Source: Acidaminococcaceae bacterium (GTDB lineage: Bacteria; Bacillota; Negativicutes; Acidaminococcales; Acidaminococcaceae). Taken from it: DNA of 6,612 nucleotides. Below, piece after piece: positions 1 to 6,400 of this stretch. The notes beneath the pieces were generated by a model, which ran no database searches, was not told the DNA's origin, and worked only from the letters and a program-made list of their open reading frames with translations. The position numbers were made by a program, and so were the translations under genes. The DNA is taken from contig JAQUUF010000067.1 of assembly GCA_028693975.1 (NCBI GenBank), positions 1 to 6,612 on the forward strand, given 5' to 3'. Each line of letters opens with the position of its first letter. Within the stretch, counting starts at the first letter, position 1.

Positions 1-346
1 TATAATAGAAGCCCTCTACACTGGCAATAGAAACCAGCTGCATCAGATTATGGTAGCCTTCAATGGTCTCTGCCAAAAGAATTAAATGATATCGGGGCTG
101 GTCCTTGATTCTATCCGAATGTACACCCGGAGTCACATAGACCTCACAGCCAATAATCGGCTTGACCCCCTGCTTGATACACTCTTGATAAAATTCAATG
201 ACGCCATACATGACACCATGGTCCGTAATAGCCAGAGCAGGCATCCCCAGTTCCTTCGCCCGCCCCACCAGATTACTGATTTCCGACGCCCCATCTAAGA
301 GGCTATATTGCGTATGCACATGCAAATGCACGAATTGTTCATTCAT
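1..346 (-). CDS. dnaE: DNA polymerase III alpha subunit, N-terminal PHP domain (partial)
   Basis: This is the 5' part (115 codons plus one base) of the replicative polymerase subunit DnaE; the rest lies beyond the left edge. The protein begins MNEQFVHLHVHTQYSLLDGA, the classical start of the PHP domain. It keeps the histidine cluster HLHVHT (residues 7-12), the ITDHG motif near residue 40, the GVKPIIGCEVYV block around residues 60-71, and then a YHLILLAE segment. This order is typical of DnaE; PolC has a long OB-fold region before its PHP domain, so PolC is unlikely. The PHP metal-binding residues visible here look intact, as in Gram-positive DnaE, where the domain may be a phosphatase/exonuclease or structural module. 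The ATG at 344-346 is supported by an AAAGGG Shine-Dalgarno at 353-358, six bases upstream. The gene is read in the same direction as the suf operon but is separated from it by a terminator and its own promoter. Confidence 0.93.
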   Translation of the reverse strand, partial: MNEQFVHLHVHTQYSLLDGASEISNLVGRAKELGMPALAITDHGVMYGVIEFYQECIKQGVKPIIGCEVYVTPGVHSDRIKDQPRYHLILLAETIEGYHNLMQLVSIASVEGFYY

Positions 347-402
347 CGCTTTCCCTTTCTTTAACTACAGACCCTTGGACTACACCATTATTCATACCCT
401 GT

Positions 403-431
403 ATTATAACATATCAAGGCCGTCAAAAAAA
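403..431 (-). promoter_or_regulatory. Putative dnaE promoter (extended -10)
   Basis: On the minus strand a perfect TATAAT (403-408) is preceded by TG one base upstream, giving TGTTATAAT, an extended -10 element. At 17-base spacing the -35 position is a run of T (426-431), a poor match to TTGACA, so the extended -10 probably carries most of the strength. Transcription would start about 50 bases before the dnaE ATG. The -35 region coincides with the U-tract of the suf terminator. The call rests on pattern only. Confidence 0.6.
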
Positions 432-463
432 CGCACCCTTCCAGTTTGTGGAAGAGTGCATTT
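425..463 (-). terminator. Rho-independent terminator of the suf operon
   Basis: The minus strand shows an 11-base-pair stem (arms 449-459 and 433-443) closing a five-base loop. All pairs match except one G-T wobble. The stem is followed after one base by seven consecutive T (431 down to 425). It sits seven bases past the sufB TAA stop at 470-472. On the plus strand the same hairpin has a C-A mismatch and a weaker T-rich tail, so the minus orientation is the functional one. Confidence 0.9.
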
Positions 464-469
464 ATTTAC

Positions 470-1234
470 TTACATCCCGTGATGCAAGGTGAAGGAATCT
501 AAGGTATCTTGTATTTTCTTAGCCAAAGTATCAGGCAAGCCTTCAATATTGACATTGAGGAAGCCGCGGACGATAGTAGCCGTTGCTTCTTCTTCATTCA
601 AGCCCCTAGACATAAGGTACTCAATTTCTTCGGGGTTGATGCGGCCTACAGCAGCCTCATGACTAAGCTCGGCATTGCCGGTACGGGCATCCAGCTCCGG
701 CACAGCATAAATTCTCCCTGTGTCAGCGAGCATCAAGCCGTTACACTCCAGATGAGCTTTGGCTCCGGCGCTATCGCCTTGCAAGCAACCGCGGTTAATA
801 ATAGTGCCACCGGTAGAAATACTACGAGTAATAATCTCTGCTTTTGCGCCCGGAGATTCCAGCAAAGCTTTGCCGCCGATATCCAGATGTGACTCAGGCG
901 GCGCCACCAGAATAGAATTCAAACGTCCTGTAGCTCCAGGTCCCATCAGCTTCACGGTAGGATACATTTGAATATCATGAGCCGGTGTCAAGCACACATA
1001 ATTAGACATATACAGGCCGCCCTCTTCTACGATAGTAACCGTGCGAGGTCTTACCTTCACATTCTTGCCCCAGTTATGAATCATGGTAAAGGTCAATTTG
1101 GCATTCTTGCCTACATAGAATTCACTGATACCGATATGCAAGCCTTCTTCTACATCGGGGTCACTGGCACAGCCGGATACCAAGTTAAGCTCAGCACCCT
1201 CTTCTACGATAATTACATTATGTACACGTTGCAA
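470..1234 (-). CDS. sufB: SufB/SufD-family Fe-S scaffold, C-terminal part after an in-frame stop
   Basis: This 254-residue piece is the beta-helix core and C-terminal part of a SufB/SufD-type Fe-S cluster assembly scaffold, which works in the cytoplasm with the ATPase SufC. Family-typical blocks are present: LHIGISEFYV (32-41), KLTFTMIHNW (46-55), VRPRTVTIVEEGG (61-73), RLNSILVAP (104-112), a glycine-rich STGGTI region near 140, LSHEAAVGRI (190-199, His192), EEIEYLMSRG (202-211) and ATIVRGFLN (219-227). The LSHEAAVG and RGFLN blocks are hallmarks of the C-terminal subdomain that contacts SufC. It follows the 149-codon piece at 1235-1684 directly in the same frame, separated only by a TAA. Together they give about 404 codons, the usual length of single-gene SufBD (SmsB-type) proteins. 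The only nearby initiator is the TTG at 1232-1234; the GAGGAG before it ends just three bases away, which is tight. Either this is a separately restarted polypeptide, or the gene is broken by a nonsense mutation or a sequence error. Confidence 0.85.
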   Translation of the reverse strand: MQRVHNVIIVEEGAELNLVSGCASDPDVEEGLHIGISEFYVGKNAKLTFTMIHNWGKNVKVRPRTVTIVEEGGLYMSNYVCLTPAHDIQMYPTVKLMGPGATGRLNSILVAPPESHLDIGGKALLESPGAKAEIITRSISTGGTIINRGCLQGDSAGAKAHLECNGLMLADTGRIYAVPELDARTGNAELSHEAAVGRINPEEIEYLMSRGLNEEEATATIVRGFLNVNIEGLPDTLAKKIQDTLDSFTLHHGM

Positions 1235-1684
1235 TTACTCCTCGTGCCCTACGAACACGCAAGCTTGCAAAGGAGCACTAATCTTCTTGCCGGCCGCCAC
1301 ATGGACAAAATAGCCATTCTCGGCCTCCAGAGCAGTCTTAGCCGTAAACTTATCGGCATCAGGTGCTACAGCCTTCCACCAGTATTTCTCCACTAATTCC
1401 GGATACTTCTTCGCAGCGGCGCCGGTATTCATCAAGACCAAAGGTGTGTCTTGCTTAACATCAACCTTGACCGGAGCATTATCTACCTGCACGAAGGTTC
1501 CCACACGATTAGCTTCATCTAGCTCAATGCCTACATTCTGCAGCTTGGCTTTGCCGCCAGCGGACAAATCTTCCACTGTCTTAGTGCGTACAGAATCATT
1601 ATCGTCATAGCTATCCAAATTAATATCTGCTCCAAAAGCAGCTTTTTTTTGCAAAGCTTCTGTTACTTTAATGTTATCTTTCAT
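1235..1684 (-). CDS. sufB: SufB/SufD-family Fe-S scaffold, N-terminal part ending at an in-frame TAA
   Basis: These 149 residues form the N-terminal domain of the same scaffold. The protein begins MKDNIKVTEALQKKAAFGAD, the typical opening of single-gene SufBD proteins, and includes YWWKAVAPDADKFTA (about residues 101-115) and NGYFVHVAAGKKI followed by PLQACVFVGHEE at the end. In homologues that last segment runs straight on into VHNVIIVEEG, which is exactly what follows the TAA stop (1235-1237) here. The ATG at 1682-1684 overlaps the sufC stop codon as ATGA, and an AGGAGG at 1693-1698 lies eight bases upstream, so translation is coupled to sufC and the start is secure. On its own the fragment lacks the beta-helix core and would not be expected to act as a scaffold. 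A run of eight A (1643-1650 on the minus strand) lies at codons 12-14, but the frame is maintained across it. The intact family member binds or assembles Fe-S clusters with SufC; whether this allele is functional is unclear. Confidence 0.85.
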   Translation of the reverse strand: MKDNIKVTEALQKKAAFGADINLDSYDDNDSVRTKTVEDLSAGGKAKLQNVGIELDEANRVGTFVQVDNAPVKVDVKQDTPLVLMNTGAAAKKYPELVEKYWWKAVAPDADKFTAKTALEAENGYFVHVAAGKKISAPLQACVFVGHEE

Positions 1685-2481
1685 TTCTTCATCCTCCTGC
1701 AGGCCCTATGAATACAATTCTCATAGCCACTCTTGCTAATGCAACCCAACATTTCCTGAGGGTCTCCCTCACAAGAAATAGTACCACCATAGACGATATG
1801 TGCTCTGTCCGTGGGGATATACTTCAGAATATGACCCAAATGTGTAATAATTAAGCCACAGCGTGAGGATTCTGCTAGAGGATTGACCGCACAGCTCTTA
1901 GTCTCCTGGCAAGTGGGACAATTAATGCCTTGACACTCGCAAGCAGTATTCTTTAAAATATAATTAGCAGCACGACCTACCAGTGCGATATTCTCGACAT
2001 CGACGCCGGACTCTGGCTCATCCAACATCAGAAAATCAGGCTTCTGCGCCAAGAGCTGCAATAGCTCGCTACGCTTAATCTCGCCACCGCTAAAACCATC
2101 GTTGACGGAGCGGTCTAGGAACTTATCCAGTTCCAGCCATTGGGCGTATTGCTCCACCTCTTCCGGAGTAGCCCCACAAATACTTACCATTTGACGCAAA
2201 GTCAGTCCCTTAATCGTAGGGGGACGTTGAATCATAATACCAATACCCAACTTAGCTCTTTCGAAAACAGGCATGGCAGTAATGTCTTGCCCCTTAAAAA
2301 TAATCTTACCTTGGGTAATCTTGTAGTTCTCATACCCCATAATTGCGCCCATTAAGGTGGATTTGCCGACACCATTGGGCCCAAAGAGTACATGCACCTC
2401 ACCGGGGCGGATATGCAAATTTATATCATGCAAAATCTCTCTGTCTTTTACCGTTACCGATAAATTTTCTATTCTAAGCAT
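1681..2481 (-). CDS. sufC: Fe-S cluster assembly ATPase SufC (SmsC-like) with Cys-rich insertion
   Basis: This is a 266-residue ABC-type ATPase that drives conformational change of its SufB-type scaffold during Fe-S cluster assembly in the cytoplasm. Visible motifs are Walker A GPNGVGKST (34-42), the Q-loop region IQRPPT (84-89), the ABC signature FSGGEIKRSE (130-139), Walker B FLMLDEPESGVD (150-161) and the H-loop ITHLGH (212-217). The NDGFSGGEIKRSELLQLL and DEPESGVD stretches are specific to SufC rather than transporter ATPases. Between the D-loop region and the H-loop there is a cysteine-rich segment, residues 181-208, with Cys at 181, 183, 188, 191, 197 and 208. More cysteines occur at the C-terminus (247, 256, 261). 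The start is the ATG at 2479-2481, which has a strong GAAGGAG eight bases upstream. A longer in-frame reading from a TTG at 2535 would begin at the promoter's -10 edge and was rejected. It is the first gene of the operon and overlaps the scaffold gene by four bases. Confidence 0.95.
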   Translation of the reverse strand: MLRIENLSVTVKDREILHDINLHIRPGEVHVLFGPNGVGKSTLMGAIMGYENYKITQGKIIFKGQDITAMPVFERAKLGIGIMIQRPPTIKGLTLRQMVSICGATPEEVEQYAQWLELDKFLDRSVNDGFSGGEIKRSELLQLLAQKPDFLMLDEPESGVDVENIALVGRAANYILKNTACECQGINCPTCQETKSCAVNPLAESSRCGLIITHLGHILKYIPTDRAHIVYGGTISCEGDPQEMLGCISKSGYENCIHRACRRMKK

Positions 2482-2489
2482 TTTCTTTT

Positions 2490-2496
2490 CTCCTTC
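2490..2496 (-). promoter_or_regulatory. Ribosome binding site that fixes the sufC start
   Basis: GAAGGAG on the minus strand ends eight bases before the ATG at 2479-2481. It lies in a strongly purine-rich leader (about 2482-2523). It favours this start over the in-frame TTG 18 codons upstream, which has no comparable site and would lie at or before the transcription start. Confidence 0.85.
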
Positions 2497-2535
2497 TTTT
2501 CTCCAGCTTTTCTTCTTCTCTTCTTGTCTATTCAA

Positions 2536-2564
2536 ATCATACTATATCACTTAGATTTCGTCAA
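2536..2564 (-). promoter_or_regulatory. suf operon promoter
   Basis: The minus strand reads TTGACG (-35, 2559-2564), a spacer of exactly 17 bases, then TATGAT (-10, 2536-2541). Each box matches the SigA/sigma-70 consensus at five of six positions. The predicted transcript starts near 2528-2530, leaving a leader of about 45-50 purine-rich bases before sufC. The spacer contains one arm of the 11-base inverted repeat, placing a possible operator inside the promoter. Confidence 0.8.
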
Positions 2565-2614
2565 TACTCCTATTATCTTATAATCATTACCAATAACTGC
2601 TATTAAGTGATATA
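2543..2614. repeat. Perfect 11-base inverted repeat spanning the divergent promoters
   Basis: TATATCACTTA at 2543-2553 is the exact reverse complement of TAAGTGATATA at 2604-2614, with 50 bases between the arms. The left arm lies in the spacer of the suf promoter. The right arm runs into the TATAAT of the lgt promoter. The placement is symmetric about position 2578-2579, which suits a regulator acting on both promoters; part of the match may simply reflect -10-like sequence. Confidence 0.6.
2578..2592. promoter_or_regulatory. Possible Fur/PerR-family operator
   Basis: TTATAATCATTACCA is a 7-1-7 near-palindrome. It matches the Fur box TGATAATNATTATCA at 13 of 15 positions (counting N as a match) and the PerR box TTATAATNATTATAA also at 13 of 15. 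It matches the Zur box less well. It covers the -35 position of the lgt promoter and ends 14 bases upstream of the suf -35. Such a site would tie Fe-S assembly to iron or peroxide status, but the region is AT-rich and the regulator cannot be identified from here. Confidence 0.45.
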
Positions 2615-2616
2615 AT
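2587..2616 (+). promoter_or_regulatory. lgt promoter
   Basis: A consensus TATAAT lies at 2611-2616. TTACCA at 2587-2592, 18 bases upstream, is the best -35 candidate (four of six). The predicted start falls about 20-25 bases before the lgt ATG. The -35 overlaps the Fur/PerR-like box, and the -10 overlaps one arm of the inverted repeat. Confidence 0.65.
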
Positions 2617-2646
2617 GTTCACAACAAATGTACTTGGAGGATATTT

Positions 2647-3429
2647 ATGCATCAATATTTATTTCATATAGGTGATTTCCCTATCCGTATGTATGGCCTG
2701 ATGATGTGCTTAGCTATCTTTTTGGCTACCGGCGTAGCCTACTTCTTAACCAAGAAGGACGGGCGCGGCTGGGATGAATACATCACCGATATTGGTATCT
2801 ACGGTGGCTTCTGCGGTATCATCGGCGGTAGGTTATGGGATGTTTTCTTTTTCGACTGGGATTATTACAGTGGACATTTACTGGAAATCCCCTTCGTCTG
2901 GCAAGGCGGTATGGCTATTCAGGGCGGCATCATCGGTGGTATCTTAGGCGGCATTGCCTATTGTATCTACCACAAGATTGACTACGTGGCTCTGCTAGAT
3001 CTAGTCACTCCCGCCATTATCATGGGACAATCCATTGGTCGCATGGCCAACCTCTTGAACGGTGACGCCTTCGGCTCGCCCACAGGCAGCAGTTTTGGCA
3101 TCCTCTATCCCGAAGGCACCTTGGCTCATGCCACCTATGGCAATCTTCCTCTATGGCCGGCCGAAGTCTGGGAAGGTCAATGTGATATCATCATTTTTGT
3201 CCTATTACTTCTCTTCCAAACTACAAAATACGCTAGAGGGCAGGTGTTCTGCCTCTACGTTATGCTTTATTCTCTCTTGAGATTTTGTCTGGAAATGCTG
3301 CGTGGCGATTATGTGCAACCCTTTTTCCTCGGTCTCAAGTCTGCCCAAGCTACCAGTTTAATCTTCTTTATAATTGCTCTTAGCGTCTTCATCTACACCG
3401 GAACTAAGCAAAAAACAGCGAAACAGTAA
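2647..3429 (+). CDS. lgt: Prolipoprotein diacylglyceryl transferase Lgt
   Basis: This 260-residue integral membrane enzyme moves diacylglyceryl from phosphatidylglycerol to the lipobox cysteine of prolipoproteins, the first step of lipoprotein maturation. It shows the expected N-terminus (FPIRMYGLMM, 11-20), several hydrophobic helices, the family signature GRMANLLNGDAFG (131-143) with Arg132 and Asn135, and the late YSLLRFCLEMLRGD block (208-221) with Arg212 and Glu216. These correspond to E. coli Arg143, Asn146, Arg239 and Glu243. Two positions differ from E. coli: the signature has Asp140 where E. coli has Glu151, and the GGMAIQGG loop has Gln92 where E. coli has His103; both appear compatible with family variation. 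The length is normal. The ATG at 2647 has GGAGG at 2636-2640, six bases upstream. The next gene begins 31 bases after the stop with no terminator visible between, so the two are probably co-transcribed. Confidence 0.96.
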   Translation: MHQYLFHIGDFPIRMYGLMMCLAIFLATGVAYFLTKKDGRGWDEYITDIGIYGGFCGIIGGRLWDVFFFDWDYYSGHLLEIPFVWQGGMAIQGGIIGGILGGIAYCIYHKIDYVALLDLVTPAIIMGQSIGRMANLLNGDAFGSPTGSSFGILYPEGTLAHATYGNLPLWPAEVWEGQCDIIIFVLLLLFQTTKYARGQVFCLYVMLYSLLRFCLEMLRGDYVQPFFLGLKSAQATSLIFFIIALSVFIYTGTKQKTAKQ

Positions 3430-3444
3430 TACCGTCTCTAGCCA

Positions 3445-3452
3445 GGGAGGTG
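3445..3452 (+). promoter_or_regulatory. Ribosome binding site of the hybrid kinase
   Basis: GGGAGGTG lies eight bases before the ATG at 3461 in the 31-base gap after lgt. No separate promoter or hairpin is evident in this gap. The overlapping GTG at 3450 is out of frame, so the ATG is the start. Confidence 0.85.
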
Positions 3453-3460
3453 TCGCGTCT

Positions 3461-6400
3461 ATGCCAAAATGTAGAAAGACCTTATTGTTGTTAATTACCC
3501 TTATCCACATCTGTACTGCCATCTGTACAGCTCAAACCTATGATAACGGCACCACCGTTAAAATAGGTTATTTTCGCTTCCCCGGTTACCATATGGTCGA
3601 CAGCCGCGGTATGAAGAGCGGCTATGGCTTTGAATATATGCAGTACATCCGCAATTATACGGGCTGGAACTATGAATACATTGGTGAGAATGAGGAACTA
3701 TATTGGCATGATATGCTAGAGATGCTGGCAGATGGTCGGATAGATATCGTGACTTCTGCTTCCAAAACTCCCGAGCGCGAAGCACTCTTTGCCTTCTCTA
3801 CTCTGCCCATGGGAGCCAAATCCACCATTGTTACTGTGAAAGCCGGTAACACTAAATATCATGTAGAAGACTATCCCAATTGGAACGGCATAAGAGTTGG
3901 GTTAAGAGAGCAAAACTACCAAAACGATAAATTCGCTGAATTTGCAGCGGCGCATAATTTTACTTATACTCCTATTTATTTTCACACTGAGTCAGAAATA
4001 GCTGAAGCCCTGAGCCACGACAAAATTGATGCTATTATCTCCAGTGACCTCAGAGAACTAGAAAACGAATGGATTATTGCCAAGTTCGAGCCACAGCCGT
4101 ACTACATCATGGTACGCAAAAATGATACCCAACTCCTAGCAGAGATTAACCGCTCCATGAAGTTGCTCTACGACTACGACCCCCATCTTCCTGAAGAACT
4201 CTACCAAAAATATTACTCACCACGCAATGCAGGTGAAATATACTTTACCAAGAAAGAATTGCAATATATTGCTGACTTTAAAAAGAACGGCAAGATTCTA
4301 ACCTGTGCTCTTAACCCTGATGCCAACCCCTATTCATATTTTGAAAACGGTGTGGCCAAAGGCAGTAATGTAGCTATCGCGACCCTCATTCTAGGCCGCG
4401 CCGGTCTACCTTTCTCAATTGTCGAATCGCACTCTAGCCAAGAGTATTGGGATAGCATCCTCAATAAAGAAACAGATTTAATTTTGGCTGCTCATCAAGA
4501 TTTTAACTATGCAGATAAATATGGTTACTTGTTGTGTAATCCCTATTATTCCATGTCTTTGTCCGCAATACATCACCCCAGCACAAATGCAGGAAGTGCT
4601 ACCAATATTGCTTTAGCTGAAGATGCCCATTTCAAAGAAAACGCTATTATTCCGACCTCCATTGCGCAAGAGTTCAACTTTTCCTACTACCCGAGCATCC
4701 AGGCACTGGTGGAAGCCGTAAAAAAGGATAAGACTCTTGTTGGTTTTCTTTATACTAACGAGGCTCAATTAGCCGCCATAAAAATTCCTGCCAAGTCCTT
4801 GATTGTAACCAAAATGCCTCTTTATTCTACTGATATCGTAATTGGCGTTAAGCAAGAGCTAGACCCTATCTTGGTATCCATTATAAACAAAGCTACCTCT
4901 TCACTTAACGAAGAAGATATCCGCGTCGCAGTTGACCCTTATTTGCTCTATGAGCGCGACACGACTCTACAAAATTTCATTTATGACAAACCTCTTTTGT
5001 TTGCTTTAATTATGCTGTCTTTACTGGTAACTCTAGTTGCAATTTATATCGCCTACTATAATAATAAACGAACCAAGATAGAACGCACCCTCAACCATAA
5101 GCTTGATCTGGCTATCAACCAAACTCAACAAGCTAATACAGCCAAATCTAAGTTTCTCGCCCAAATGAGTCACGAGATTCGCACTCCCATGAACGCTATT
5201 ATCGGCTTAATCACTCTGGCTAATACCAAACTCACGGAACCTGCCATCTTGTCAGACTATTTGTACAAAATTGAGAGCAGCTCTCGTTTGCTCCTGAGTA
5301 TAATCAATGATATCTTGGATATGTCCGCTATCGAAAGCGGCAAAATGAAAATTGCTCAGACAGATTTTGATTTTCGCCAAGAAGTTACGGCTATCACTAC
5401 TATCTTTTATCAACAAGCCAAACAAAAAAGCATTAACTTCTCGGTCAAGCTACAAGGGGTATCCGAAGAACATATTATTGGCGACGCTCTGCGTGTCAAA
5501 CAAATCTTGATGAATCTGCTCTCCAACGCCCTCAAGTTCACGCCTGCTAATGGCAGCGTCCAGCTCTTGATTCAACAAACTTCGCTTACAGCAACAAAAG
5601 TCTCTTTGCGTTTTTCCGTTATTGACTCGGGTTGTGGGATAACACCAGAGCTGCAGAGCCGCGTATTTGACGCTTTTGAGCAAGAAAACGCCAGTACCGC
5701 CTACAATCACGGTGGTAGCAGACTAGGGCTCGCAATTACCAAAAATCTTGTTGGTTTGATGGGTGGTACCATTCAGGTAAACAGTACCTTGGGTCAGGGA
5801 ACTACCTTCGTTGTTGATTTATCTTTTGGTCTGTCTGCCAAGGTTGAGCGTACGGTTGTTCCATCTGTAGACACACGTACTTTGATTGTAGATGATGACA
5901 CCATGGCCTGCCAATATACAGGGCTGTTACTCAAACGCCTTAAGATTCGCTATGACGCTACCGCTAGCGGTGCTCAGGCGCTGGAAATGCTAAAAACTGC
6001 AGCTACTAACTCCGACCCTTATAAGCTCTGTCTGATTGATTGGAAAATGCAGCAAATGGATGGTCTGGAACTTACCAAGAAGATTCGCGCCACCTACCCC
6101 AGGGATACTATTATCATTATAGTCTCTGCTTATGATTTGCAAGAAATTTCCGACGAGAGCCGTGCTGCCGGAGCGAACTACCTCATCCCCAAGCCCCTCT
6201 TCCAATCCACGATAGCTGATGTCCTCATGACTATCGCTCGTCCTGCTATTAATTCCGAAGCTATTACCCATTGCGCACCTGATTATAAGAAGCTTTATAA
6301 CTTCCAAGGTAAAAAGATTCTCATTGCTGAAGATATGTCTCTCAATATGGAGATTCTTCTGAAGCTATTGCTGATGGTTAATTTCCAAGTGACCTGCGCA

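Noticed and set aside
86..482. Plus-strand open frames (86-298 and 198-482) over the dnaE start
   Set aside because: They are antisense to a confidently recognised PHP domain, have no convincing ribosome sites, and the second runs through the terminator hairpin.
1235..1237. Selenocysteine or pyrrolysine recoding, or a frameshift, at the sufB stop
   Set aside because: The codon is TAA, not TGA or TAG, and both halves are in the same frame, so neither known recoding type nor a frameshift explains it.
509..1396. Plus-strand open frames (509-892, 759-971, 968-1396) opposite sufB
   Set aside because: They are antisense shadows of the conserved scaffold sequence with no family resemblance of their own.
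1643..1650. Run of eight A in the sufB coding strand as a programmed slippage site
   Set aside because: The reading frame is correct and family-like on both sides, and no alternative product is evident; it may still raise the local error rate.
2482..2535. An 18-codon N-terminal extension of SufC from a TTG at 2535
   Set aside because: The extension is a purine-rich Lys/Glu stretch unlike the family, it begins at the edge of the suf -10 box, and the internal ATG has a strong Shine-Dalgarno and matches the usual SufC start.
3430..3460. Separate promoter or terminator between lgt and the kinase
   Set aside because: The 31-base gap shows only a Shine-Dalgarno; no hairpin with T-tract or paired -35/-10 boxes is visible.
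3476..3535. Lipobox at the N-terminus of the kinase (TAIC), suggested by the neighbouring lgt
   Set aside because: Ile directly before the Cys does not fit the usual Gly, Ala or Ser of a lipobox; an ordinary signal peptide or anchor is more likely.
5450..6307. Minus-strand open frames (5450-5710 and 5990-6307) inside the kinase gene
   Set aside because: They lie opposite the HATPase and receiver domains, which are clearly coding on the plus strand, and have no recognisable features.
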